From Mactra quadrangularis (Eukaryota > Mollusca > Bivalvia > Venerida > Mactridae), in assembly GCA_025267735.1 (NCBI GenBank), contig CM046304.1:24555381-24619380 (forward strand): a stretch of DNA of 64,000 nucleotides. The letters run 5' to 3'. The notes beneath the pieces were generated by a model. That model made no database searches. It was given only the letters and a program-made list of their open reading frames with translations, and had not been told where the DNA came from. The position numbers and the translations under genes are program-made. Positions 38,575-50,143 of this stretch are shown in pieces. How positions within the stretch are numbered: position 1 is the first letter of the stretch; the number at the start of each line of letters is the position of its first letter.

Positions 38575-41500
38575 TTAAAATGCAAAATTAAAACGACAAT
38601 ATACTAACACAACCAGTGCGTAATCACAATATATTACATTTGTGGTAGAGTATCCCCAGCCTGGACAACTATTTTCAGTTAAAGCAGAAAGACCATTCCG
38701 TCCATTGGCTAGCCATCCACATGTACACATAACCGTGCCCATAGTTGTTGCAGTCACCAGCTCTTCTGACGTTGCTAGACGACCGTTTCGTTCTTTACAA
38801 ATATTCACCGCTTCTTGGAATGACATCTTTGCTTTGAACGGATGAATTAGACGAACCACTGTAATGTATAAACAAATGCTAATGCTAATAATCATACAAA
38901 TGAATAAAAATGGTAATTATTAAAGATAAATATTAAGAAAAATATAAAAGAGCTGATAGCATTGAATTTGTTATGGTCATAAACTTAGTAATTTTATAGA
39001 ACCTCTTCTACGTCAATGAATGGTGGAATATTTTCCATTCAATATATACATGTATAGAACTACATCTATACGAAAGGATATGTGTAATCTGGAATTACGG
39101 TGTATAATATTTGTTTGGAGTGGTAGTCATGAACAAATAAACATAGAGCGACGAATGAGAAAGTTGAAATTCTACCATAAACTAAATCTCTTGGCAGACT
39201 TTTTTTCCTCATATAATAGGGGCCGTTTACAGGAGCCATCCCTCCAGAAATTTCTTTAAAACCATGCATTTTTCACAAAATTTGGAGTTACTTTGGATTG
39301 ATTGTTTCCCCAAATGTTCAACATAAAGAAAGGTCCCAAGCCCCGTCCACAACTCATGACTGAAAAATGCGCTGCTTGAAAACATTCTTTAAGTACAGAA
39401 TGCCTCTTTGGCTATCACTCTTAACAATATGCTCAATCTGATTAAAACCCGATCTAAAATTTTACCGCTTGCATACTCGCTAATTTAGATCTGGCCTTTT
39501 CCAAACGAAGGTCACGTTCAGGTGACCTTTTCTCATCATAATATTCATGACGAAATTGTTATTATACGTAACTTGTTTACATCGTCTACGTCACGCAATT
39601 TGAAATGAGCCACCCAATCGCGAACTGTGAATAATACCGCTGTTAAATTTGCATGCAAACCTTGGTCTAAAAATAGAAATTACGAAATCAAAATGTGATT
39701 AATAGTGTTTTCGTCTAAATGAAAGCTACGCATTGATTGGTCGACACAAAGTTCATTTCGACGTGACCTTGCATTGACTAAGTAGAGATCCAGTACGACA
39801 ACGCGAGTAGAACAGGATCTCTGTTTACGGAGAATGCAATATGCTAGACATGTATAAGGCCTGATCAGATGGCTGAACATTATTGAGCGCAACCATAGAC
39901 ATATAAATCTTTACGAGTGCAACGCCTTTTGTTTGTAATCAGATCTGATAATGTCGCTGCATGCGGAACTTTTCGGATGTTACTGCCTAAATACTGCCCG
40001 ACTCACTTTTCTCATGGGGCCGCCATTGAAGCCAACGAAGGTTACACTAAAAAGCGTACGCACTTTTTGTGACAATACAGCTAGACACTAAGTTTTGGGT
40101 TAATGAATTGTTATATCTGGCGTGTTTTTGGCGTAGCTGTCTGAGCTGGCTTTCGGAATACCCAATGTCTATTAATAAAATCTCATTCTTTTGGACAAAT
40201 GCAAAAATGTCTATGGCAAAGTAGGAGAAAACCCTCCTAATATCTGTTGAAGATAGCAAAATAGACCTCAAGATGTTAAAAGAGCGTTATTCCGTGTTCG
40301 TCATATTATTAAACAAAAAAACAATCGGTGGTGTTTTCGTAAGCCTTAAAAAATGAAGAAATGCACCACTAAGGTTGTTTATTCGAACACTGGATATTTT
40401 ATTGATAAACTTAATGAACGTGTGTCAGGTTATAGTTAATATTTTTTCACATACCACAAGAATTTTATGACTGGCCTTTATGTGAAACTAGCGGTGTTGA
40501 AAAAATGGCTTTGTTAAGAGTAGTTTCTCCTTCGTATGCAACATCGCGTTGAAACAATTTCTTTATCAATCAGTATACATGAGCATACAAATTATCTCTC
40601 TTTGATAAAATTAACAGTTTTTGTAAAATTTCTAATATTTTGGTATTTTTAGTATGTTTGAATTTTTAATATGTTTTTTTTTTAGCATCAACAATTATTT
40701 AGTGTTAATTCTTTCAGCCAATGTATTTTGAATTTAGTTTAAACGCTGTTTTTTTTTCAGTATTTGGTTTTATAATGCGTACTTAATATTGAGTATGATC
40801 CAATAAATTAGCATTTCAATTAAATTCTGTGTAAATAACATTGCTGTCAATACAGACTATACTCAATCAAATGGCGACAGATATATGACAACGATGCTGA
40901 GCCAATTATTTTGGGGCATATCAAAGGAAAAACGGAAATGCAATGTGGTTACTATATGTCATTCGGGATAACTTCAAGAGACAAATCTAAACAAAATTTT
41001 ATGTAAACAATGTCTTATGTTATCTCAAATGAGCTTTAGTAAATAATCTGCTGAATTGCCTACTTAAACAAACTTTCTGTGAAATGCAATAATTAATTGC
41101 ACGCGATGAAGATATTTCATTAATTCACTTTGAAATATCATGCTTGTTTCCTAATTCACCACGGTTTGTCTTTTTTAAAGACATTTCTTGTTAGTAAACA
41201 TTTCATTTATTTGGTTTAGCATTTATATATATAACGTTTAAAAGAGTTTCTCCTAGAAATTAAAATGTTCTCTTCTAAACTGTGGTTTAAACTAAATCAT
41301 GTACCCTCGATTTACACAGACTTCGCCGTATATTTATAGAATGCACGCTCATATACGTGTAGATCATTTTTGGGGAAGGTCTACATCACTGACGAAGACA
41401 CTGACACCATAGACAAAGAATGATTATCAGACTATCACTGATTATAATCCTATTACATATTGTAATCATAATTAATTGCTTTAATTAGCGAATAATAAGC

Positions 41501-42190
41501 GATATGTTTGAAGAATTTTAATGCTCATTAATAGAGAATCACAGGATTAAGCAGTACGTACTCTTCCATATTGTTAATTTTTCGCGCCCTTTGATGCTTT
41601 GCATCAATGTTTTCTTGTTTACTATTATCTGTAAAGAAATTGGAAGTGGCTTGGTTGAATTCGAACTTCGAACGTCGCACTTTGCGTTCCTTTAGCGGAT
41701 GTTCTTTCCTTGGCCCTCTGATCATGCTGAAAATAATCCCGTAAAGAAATTGATTGACCTGCAGCGACTTACAGTCGAGCTCGATCCATCGGAATTCAGT
41801 TGACCACGCCCGCTTTAACACTGATTTAAATTGGTAAAGCTGAAAGCTTCTGTCAACAGTATATATACGTACCTGGGTACAGAACTTTACAGTAAGTTTT
41901 CCAGCGTGCAGGTAAAGCAATCCGTCTTGTATACTCTGGTATTCGGTCATCAATTACATTCATAGTGAATAGAATACAAGTGTTGTTGCTTTCATAGCAT
42001 GACACAGACTGGCAACTCTCTCTTATCTCACAGTTGATTAAACAATACATAATTCCGTAGACGTTTTGTATCTAGATAATCTATATTGAGACTGAATTAT
42101 ACATTCCTCTCGTCTTTTAGCCCACCTCAAGCTTGAGTATGGTTCAAAGACAACCGCCACTAGTATCACTAATTTTAAAATGTTCATCAT
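38575..42190 (-). CDS. Secreted PAN/Apple plus Link (hyaluronan-binding-like) domain protein, with a frame break in exon 1
   Basis: Exon 1 runs from ATG 42190 to 41873 (donor CCAG/GTACGT); exon 2 runs from 38855 (acceptor TTACAG) to TAA at 38575. Exon 1 ends one base into a codon and exon 2 starts with the other two, so the phases fit across a 3.0-kb intron. Exon 1 encodes a signal peptide (MNILKLVILVAVVF) then a PAN/Apple-type segment: REECIIQSQYRLSRY, then CLINCEIRESCQSVSCY and CILF. These two halves lie in different frames. The switch is at an AAAA run near 42063, where a single missing base separates them, so this is either a pseudogene lesion or an assembly error. Exon 2 carries a Link-like module: FQEAVNIC, GRLAT.EEL, a C.CGWLANGR core, ENSCPGW and a terminal VYC, in the order and spacing of Link domains such as TSG-6. 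A likely poly(A) signal (AATAAA, - strand) lies at 38511-38516. A C-type lectin fold variant is the main alternative for exon 2. Confidence 0.7.
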
Positions 42191-43060
42191 TTCTATCAGA
42201 GAATTTTGACACTCCACTTGCAATTGTGGATGCTTTACGTCTGTAATGAATATAACGGCAATTTGCAGTAATGCATCATGGAGTGTGATACAACATACAC
42301 CGGTTTTATGCATACAAGGTTTTAATAAGCATGGTGATATCTTAAAATGCTTTTAAAATCTCTCTTATCATACTGACATGCGTAAATAGTGAATGAAAAG
42401 TTTACGACCTGATCTTCGAAGTTAAGACACTTTTAATATATCCATTTTTAATCACGCCATGCGTTTAATAAATATTTACTTGAAACATGTTTTGATCCGT
42501 ACTGCATGGTTGCTGAGTAAAACATCTGTGGTGCTATTCACAAAAAATCTTACGGAAAAAGTTATCGTAAGTCAATTTCAAGTCATAAATTTCGCAGTTC
42601 AAAGTCTGAAGTATAATAAACATATAATTATGATATGATTATTCAATTGGTATACAACGTTCTACATAATTCAATAACATTTGGAAATGATTGGCCAAAA
42701 AGTGACCGTAGTATTAATGTTTCTTGCTTTTGACTTAGACAATATTGAACAATAAAAATACAAGTTGTATAGTTCATTTTAACAAAATTAGTGTGGCGGA
42801 TAAACCATAAGTGACCTTGACCTTTTGGCTACTAACCTGTAAAAAGTGAGCGTCAGATCGTTTTAATGTAGGTATGATTTGTAACAAGAATTTAAAAACG
42901 CTTTCTTAGTACGTGTAACAAAACTATGGTCCAGACACAACATTGCAAACAGACGAACGGACAGACGAACGAACGGAAGGCGTAGATCATAGGATAAAAG
43001 GTCTATTCGGTCGTAAACCATTCTAAATCGATGTTTTGTCTATATATTACAGTTTATACA

Positions 43061-45369
43061 ATGGAACCGTTAGTGCTGAGGGTAGCTGTACTGCTGACTC
43101 TGATATTGTCGATCACAGCACCAACTGTGGTTCAAGTGAACGAATTAAAGAAACAATTGTTAAAAGATTACAATAGGAACACATTACCACATGATTATAA
43201 CTTCAACAACTTTGACGATGTGTTTCAACTTAGTGTGTTTGTTCGTCCTATCGCTATAGGTGATTTAGATGAATTACAAGAGAGATTGTCATCAGTGCTT
43301 GTATTTCTATTGAGAGTAAGTACAGAGCATTCACTGATGTTAAACCGTTTTTGTTAGCCGATATATAAGTATGTATGATTCGCAATCAAATGTTTCATTA
43401 CACATTTTTTATTTATTGGAGTTAACGCCGTGTCAACACAATTTTAGGTCATTTTACGGCGTCCAGCGCACCTAACGTAGCCTTCCTGGACCCTTGTCTA
43501 TAATCAGTACTTACCTACCCTTCCACAAGGCCGGAAACTTCTCCATATTATCTAATCAATGGAAGAAAATCGACATTATTGTCAAATTTTCATGGAAGGG
43601 TATAACTTCCCCGGGTGGGATTCGAACCCGCACCCCCTCGGGCACGAGTATCCAAATCCCGGCGCGCTACCAACTGCGCTATCGACCGGGGTTCATTACA
43701 CATTTCTGTTAAGCGTAAGTAGGCATACAAAAACATTTGTTTAATGCGTTTTTATGTTTTAACCAATACATGCTACAAGACCAAATGTTTCACTATATCA
43801 AAACAGTCTACAAAATTTTTTAGTTTAGACAACCACCAGTTGTTTTTCGGCAACAAACAATCTGCTAACAATATATACTGCTTGCTGCTAAAATGATCTT
43901 TTGGCACAACCACACTTATATCATAACTTTGTATCTGAAAAATGTTGAAACGCGTTTCAATAGCAAAACAAAGCATATTAAAATTATTTAAAAAAATATA
44001 TTTTTGTATTTTAGTGGAAAGACCAACGCATCAGATGGGGACCTGATAATCATTATAATATAACTAGTGTTACTTTTGGTAAAGATGAAGTGTGGAAACC
44101 TAAAATAATGGTTATGAACCCCCATCAGCAGGATATACAAGGACAAACCTATTTATCAGCGGTAAGTAAATCTGTTTTGAGCATAGACCTTTACAACAGA
44201 TTCACAAAAGGTGTAATAAAGTTAAATGACAATTCATATTACATGTACAAAATGCGGGTACCCCATCATAATTTTAGAAATGAAAGTGAAGCATGTTATA
44301 ATCTTTCATCTTGCTAAGCAGGAAAAATGACTGTTTTCATCGTACAAGTCCTAAGCGTACTTATTGAGCGATGGCCAAGATTATGTAGTTCCAACAAAAA
44401 AAAATTGTTCGTATAGATACATAAGTAAATTTGTTCATGTTTTCTATGGAGAAATACGCACTAGACTATATTAGAATCATTAAATATCACCAGAAATATT
44501 GATGTTGTTGTTGTTTTCAGGATGGAATCAACTTTTCATTTGAAGGTGATACAGACTTCATTATAATTATGACGACACATACTACGTGTGAGATTGAGAC
44601 CACATATTTTCCTTTCGACATACAGTCATGTACTATATCATTTCTAGTTGGGCTAGATATGAGTCACGTGACCAATGTAACTTGTAAATGGACGAACAAA
44701 AACCAAGTCAAAGGAAATGGAGCATGGAGACTTATAAATGAGAGAATTACCTCTGGTTATGACCACATGGTTGAAATATCTTTAACTTTCGGCAGAAAAC
44801 CAATGTTTATGTTATTAAACATTTTACTTCCATTGGTAGTCTTGGTCATGCTTACTCCAATGGTGTTCTTGTTGTCAAAAGGTTCTCATGAAAGAATAGC
44901 TTACTCACTAACAATGTTACTGTCTATATCAGTATACATGACCATTGTAAATGAACATTTACCAAAGAACTCGGATCCGATGCCATTGATATGCATATTA
45001 ATTTTCGTGTGGTACATGCTGACAGCTGTGATAGTCTTTATAGTCATTTTTAACATGCAGATTAGCAGAATCAAAGATAACCGGGATGTTCCAAGGTGTA
45101 TTTGCGGTTTTGTTAAATTAACACGGTTTATAAACAGGAAGCAGACGTTAAGTTACAGCGCATACGCAGATGAGAAAGAGCCATCATGTTTGGAATATTC
45201 GAATGAAAATGGCGATGATCCATGTAAAGAGAGTGACGTAACGCCAGTAAATGTCACGTGGATGGAATTCAGCGTGGCAATAGACAAATGGTGTTTTGTA
45301 GGTTTTTACGTCATTAAATTCGTTGTACCAACAGTCGTCATAATCGTGATTGCATACAGCAGAATATAA
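43061..45369 (+). CDS. Cys-loop ligand-gated ion channel subunit, nicotinic acetylcholine receptor-like
   Basis: Three exons join in phase 0: 43061-43315 (donor GTAAGT), 44015-44161 (acceptor TTTTAG, donor GTAAGT) and 44521-45369 (acceptor TTTTCAG, stop TAA). They give 416 residues. Residues 1-25 form a signal peptide. The extracellular domain has the family pattern W-K-D-x-R-I-x-W and WKPKIMVMN in exon 2, and a Cys-loop of exactly 13 residues between C157 and C171 containing FPFD. Four membrane helices follow at about 229-251, 259-277, 289-312 and 391-413. A Glu precedes M2 (SHERIA), which in this family favours cations, and LPKNSDPMPLI links M2 to M3. The M3-M4 loop is short, about 80 residues. 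Oddities: no vicinal Cys pair in loop C, and the loop B tryptophan region after the Cys-loop (FLVGLDMSHV) is not canonical. It may therefore be a non-alpha or non-cholinergic subunit. I chose the ATG at 43061 rather than 43031 because the hydrophobic leader follows it directly. Intron 1 carries an antisense SINE. Likely poly(A) signal AATAAA at 45414. Confidence 0.9.
43408..43691 (-). mobile_element. tRNA-derived SINE (family II), full length with 14-bp target duplication
   Basis: Read on the - strand, a tRNA-like head (CCCCGGTCGATAGCGCAGTT .. GCGGGTTCGAATCCCACCCG) is followed by a unique body. The 3' end is GACGCCGTAAAATGACCTAA then TTGTGTTGACACGGCGTTAA and AATAAA. The perfect duplication TTCATTACACATTT lies at 43394-43407 and 43692-43705. 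It sits antisense in intron 1 of the channel gene. The 3' tail is the type shared by many mollusc SINEs. Confidence 0.92.
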
Positions 45370-45413
45370 GCATTCGGAACAAAGGATTTTAAAATGTAAC
45401 ATCAATGTTAGCA

Positions 45414-45419
45414 AATAAA
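45414..45419 (+). promoter_or_regulatory. Poly(A) signal of the channel gene
   Basis: AATAAA 45 bp beyond the TAA stop. A second cluster (AATAAATATAAATAAAG) lies at about 45580-45596. Confidence 0.6.
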
Positions 45420-45782
45420 AGTTAAACTGAAAGAACCCATATTGAACGACAAACATCAGAACCAATGAAGCGAAGCAGTTGCGGTGTACATGTATTGAAG
45501 TGAAATATACTTTTGATTATCAGTATACAATGTTACATATGTATATTATTTGCAAGTGCACTGTCAGTTCCCAAACCTAATAAATATAAATAAAGACATA
45601 CACATAGAGTGGAATCTACGATATAGTTTATTACTTGGGGAGCGGTATTATGACTCAGAAGTGATTAATCTCAGTTGTAAGATTCTGTTTTACAATAAAT
45701 AAATGTGTACAAATGGCATAATGAAGGTCAACTTCTGGACACATGGTAGTAAAGATGGAAAAAACCTTAAAGGTCATTATAG

Positions 45783-46105
45783 TAGTAGCAGTAATCCAGT
45801 GGTGTGACACGCGCTTAAGGATAGAGAGGTCCTGGGTTCGCTGAATCCCACTAGGGGCACTGCTTATTTCCTTGAGCAAGAAATTTACCTGCGATTGCTT
45901 CATTCCACCCAAGTGTAAATGGGTACCTGCGAGTGGTACAATTCCGTTGCGCCAATTTGTCGGATGCACTAATAAGCGGAGTAAAAAGACTCCCCAAGAA
46001 GATTGATAGATAGATACCAGTAACCCAATGACCAGGGGTAATAGCTGTAAAGTCGGTGAACGAGCGTAAGCTTGAACTTAGACTGTAAAATGCAATTACT
46101 TTATT
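45783..46105 (+). mobile_element. tRNA-derived SINE (family I), near full length
   Basis: A-box AGTAATCCAGTGGTG, B-box GGGTTCGCTGAATCC (with a small insertion), body CTAGGGGCACTGCTTATTTC, GTGTAAATGGGTACCTGCGA, CAATTTGTCGGATGCACTAA, tail TAAAATGCAATTACTTTATT. About 0.4 kb downstream of the channel gene. Confidence 0.85.
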
Positions 46106-46924
46106 ATCATGCGTGACAATTTAACGATATCTAATGATTTAATAAACTAAATGTACGTCCATGAAAACATGATGGTGAGTCCAAGAGTGCCACTGTAGGA
46201 GCATCGTCGGTAATCTTAAGAGCAACATTTTTTTTTATATTTTAAACAAGGGACACAACTGTTGCTAGATTCAATTGAACAGTTCTACGAGTTGTCTTCA
46301 ATTAATCAAAATTTGACCAACCAATGCCAGCGAGATCAAACAAAATAATCAACTTTATATCTTTATTATACATCATTTTGTGTAAAAACAATGACATTAT
46401 ATTCAGACTACAATAAACTCCCATATTTCCCTCTGCAGTGAGTCTAAACGTTTTCTATATAACCGGCCATGATCAATCACCCACGGATGTCACACTTTCA
46501 TAAGCTTTTCTGAAACGAAATCGCTTCATGATATAGTCAGTTTGGTGATCTTGAGATTACTCACAAGGTGCAGGGCCGGATCCAGAGAGGTCGTAAGTGG
46601 GGGTTGGTTCGAGAGGGGTTTCCCTCCCGACGATATGGAAAAAAAATCGCATGTCGAAGGTGCAAATCTGAGCTCTCCAAACACTCTTTAAAAAGGATAA
46701 AATGTAGCTTAAAATTGGCTAGTTATTTCTTTCTGAAGAAAAATCAATGTTTGCCAGTAAATGATGCAATTCATAGCAATTGCATATTGGATCTAATTAT
46801 AAATGTCTTGAATTCACCAGGTGATGAAAGCTACTCACTGATATGTTAGGTAAAATTCACACTGACAGGGAAGTCACTACAGGACCATCAGATTACATGG
46901 CTGGGACCATTCTCGTACCTAGTG

Positions 46925-47045
46925 GTTATCAAGATTCTCCATCTTGATTCTTTTTAACCTCTGGGTACGAGAAGATTCTCCATCTTGATAACCACTGGGT
47001 ACGAGAAGATTCTCCATCTTGATTACCTCTGAGTACGAATTTTGA
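46925..47045. repeat. Short tandem repeat, ~34-41-bp unit, three copies
   Basis: GATTCTCCATCTTGAT plus CTGGGTACGAGAA recurs with starts at 46933, 46974 and 47008. The open frames across it are a by-product. Confidence 0.85.
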
Positions 47046-47140
47046 TAACCTGTGGGCGCGAGAATGACATAATCTTGGCCATCTCTTAATAAGTTTAAAG
47101 CAGTTGACACTTGATCTACGAAAACAAAAAAAAATCAATC

Positions 47141-47365
47141 TTAGGCCACAACAAGTTGATCATATGTTCTACGGATTTTTCTGGAAAAAAATGGGGCGAG
47201 CGAGCGAAGAAAAAAAAAAAAAGTCTTTATTCACTTGCTTTATATAGCGGTTTGACCAAATTTTTATGAGCGAGTGAGGAAATAAAAATATTTTTTTGGT
47301 AAAAACCGTCAAAATTAAGGTGCGAGCGAATCCATAGAACATATGATCAATTTGTTGTGGCCTTA
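47141..47365 (+). mobile_element. MITE with ~40-bp inverted repeats and TTA ends (PIF/Harbinger-like)
   Basis: TTAGGCCACAACAAGTTGAT then CATATGTTCTACGGATTTTT at the left. ATAGAACATATGATCAATTT then GTTGTGGCCTTA at the right. The interior is purine-rich (GCGAGCGAAG, poly-A). Confidence 0.9.
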
Positions 47366-48734
47366 GCCAGAAATTGGCCGTGTGGTGTCAGAGGCTAGGT
47401 CGAGAATTGTGATAGGCTCTGAGTACAAGAACGGGCTGTAACGAACGTAAGATCTGATTTTAATGAAATCGGTAACCATTATAAACTAGGTTTATGGAGG
47501 TCAACAAGGGACGCAACTGCTGTTGAATATAGTTTATTATTTCTTCGAGTTATCTCCAATTAATTGTTCTTGCTATACTTGAGTAGGAACGCATAATCTG
47601 CTTTAGTACTTGAAGAACTTTAAAAGAGATAGTCATCACTCACATAACATTTTTGTATCAGCAACGTTAAAGTGTGCATTTCACAAACCTTATAAATATT
47701 TTGTACATGAAATATTTAGCTTTATCATTTCAACTTAAAAATTATACACCCGTCCCTAACATATGAATACAATGATTGATAAAGCGCCCAAGACTCATAT
47801 TCATAGGCATAAATGCATTTCTTGTGATTATGAGATCTATGTTAATTGGCCTTTAAGCCTTTATATTTCCAGTAACTGATATTATCAAGAGTGTAACAGC
47901 TCTGTCACAGTTTCGATGCCATAGGTTTTACTCTTACTTTATAATGAAAATTGGTGTCGATTGATTAAGATAGTATTTACTTGTCGTATTTTTAAAATAC
48001 ATTCATTTATCACCTTATTTGTGTTCAGACTTATTCTAATACAAACCAATCGAGAATTGTTCATTTAATCGTCAGCTTTCATACAAACGCCTATCATAAA
48101 AAGACTTGTCAAGCCATTATTAATTTCATTCTATATTCACGTTTCCTAATAATTAGCAAGATTTTATCTGACGGTCTTTTTTGTTGCACAATACACAAAA
48201 AGTACGACACCGTTTGCTAATGCAATTTTAATGCCGATGACATTACTTCCACAATTTTCACCTCGTTTTCACGAGACATTATCCGTATTAACATCCGGTC
48301 GTCAGTAATCAGGTACGGTATGATTCTGTAAACATCGTTTTTAGCTCCAACCAAGTTTCGTCTGCCATTGTTATAAGGGATTATGGGTCTTAGTTTTTAT
48401 TTTGAATTAATTCGGATAAAACTCGCTTTAATGTCCGGGATTTTCATGGAGAAAGGAAGGAATTGTGCAATTAAACACGCGTACTCGTGTAGATTTACAT
48501 GATACCATATTATGGCAGAGATTAATAGTTAGCCTTGTTTATGAACGACGAGGACTTCTGAGACATCGTTGCCAAGGTACCGAAACAACTGCTTGTATCC
48601 CTGACGTCAGTGGGGCTCAGAAACAATTCTCAAGAATAAAATAGTTCAACGACCTGTACTCAACTGCATATGACTTGCAGGTGCGTAAATGACTACGAGG
48701 TGACAATAGTCTAAAATAGAACAGATAACAATAA

Positions 48735-49100
48735 GAGACTTTAGTCAGTTATTTCCCCTTGTATACTCTTCAAAATAGGTAGGTCTTATTAGTTGGATTA
48801 CTCGGATTTTACCCTTACTTTTCAATGTTAATTTGCAAAATTTAATCTTAAATAACTTTTTTGTATATTATTAAATTTGTTGTTTGAAATTCAAGCTAAT
48901 TATTTTTAAGATGAAAAACTATCTAAATTCGATCACTTCTGTTAATATCTTCATAAACAAGAAAGATATTAGATGAAATATTTTGTTACCCTTACATACA
49001 AATTCAAAGATAAAATCCAAGGATTCCAATTGTAAGGACCTACTTACCAATTGGATTGCTTAAGATTTTATCAGGGAAAGATAATTGACTAAAGTCCCTA
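48735..49100 (+). mobile_element. TIR element (same family as 2713), copy 3, best preserved
   Basis: Ends GAGACTTTAGTCAGTTATTT and GATAATTGACTAAAGTCCCT are inverted. Inner arms TTGGATTACTCGGATTTTAC and AAAATCCAAGGATTCCAATT pair as well. 366 bp, no ORF. Confidence 0.85.
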
Positions 49101-50143
49101 ATTGTCAACTGATAACTGTGACTACGCAGTAATTTCTCCCTTGAATATAACTAAATGCATCTTTAACTACGTGGAAGCAGTTTACAGTTAGCCTATGGCT
49201 TTAGAAACTCCCAATTTACTACAAAGTGGCCATTGCCAAATAGTAATGTGTCAACGTTTTAGTCCTACTAACCACTATCCATTTGAACTAAGTATTTGAA
49301 AACCCATGCACACATGACCAAAATCGTCTTGTATTACACACGTGTATGCTTATTTGTTTTATGCTGCTTTTAACAAACCAGCTTTCCTAGGTCCAATTTT
49401 ATAACTTTACGGCCGATTCCATTCTCAAAACTCACTTTAGTTCATAAGGTGTCTAAAGCATACATCAATACATAACTTCGTAGTAGTTTAAAAGCATAAG
49501 TAAGTAAGCAAGTAAGTATAATCTTTATTTATAGTGGATAGCATGATTAAGAACTGTTTTCAAATGTGGTTCTTTTTAAATATAGAAGTTTCTTGGATAT
49601 GGAACAGATCTTTTAACACTGAACTTGTAATTTAGTTGTATTTACAATGGGCGTGGTTGGGCCCTTCTTCGCCAACACAGAAATCAGAAATTTCAGGTGT
49701 CAAAACTATGAATACAATAACAAAACAATAACAATTTTTATATGTATTTTTAATTACTTTATTTAATGCTATACATGTATTTGACATAATATTTTACGTA
49801 TAAAATACAAAATGGTTGTATGATAACAATTACTTCAGAGATAATTGTAAACATAATATTGCAAGTTGTTTCTAGTCCCAAAATCAAGATCCTGCTTAAA
49901 GTTACTGGATGTCCAGGGCAACCATACAGGTACATGTATATCTGAAATTTTTGAGAACCAATTAGAGCTACAACCTTTTGATAGAGACATTTCAATCATA
50001 AAAAGGCAATAAGCCCTGGTTAGCAGTGGTTATTTTATATAAAGCATTATTTTAAGAAACTTCAGGCAATGATTTGGGATCATATCACTTAATAGATTCT
50101 CAGAAATATGTAATGTAAGAACTTTCTATTAGTTTTAAAATCA

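Noticed and set aside
41528..41953. 141-residue open frame on the - strand, the longest outside the channel gene
   Set aside because: It overlaps the PAN exon in another frame and runs into the intron; composition shows no domain. The PAN reading explains the exon part better.
43605..43691. tRNA gene candidate on the - strand
   Set aside because: The tRNA-like fold is the head of a full SINE with its own target duplication, so it is not an independent tRNA gene.
45370..45383. GCATTCGGAAC just after the channel stop, matching the CATTCGGAAC transposon end
   Set aside because: Only 11-12 bases match and nothing of the element's interior follows; probably chance.
46568..46849. 93-residue Lys/Arg-rich frame
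   Set aside because: It begins in GGGCCGGATCCAGAG, a repeat-like motif, and shows no domain or splice support.
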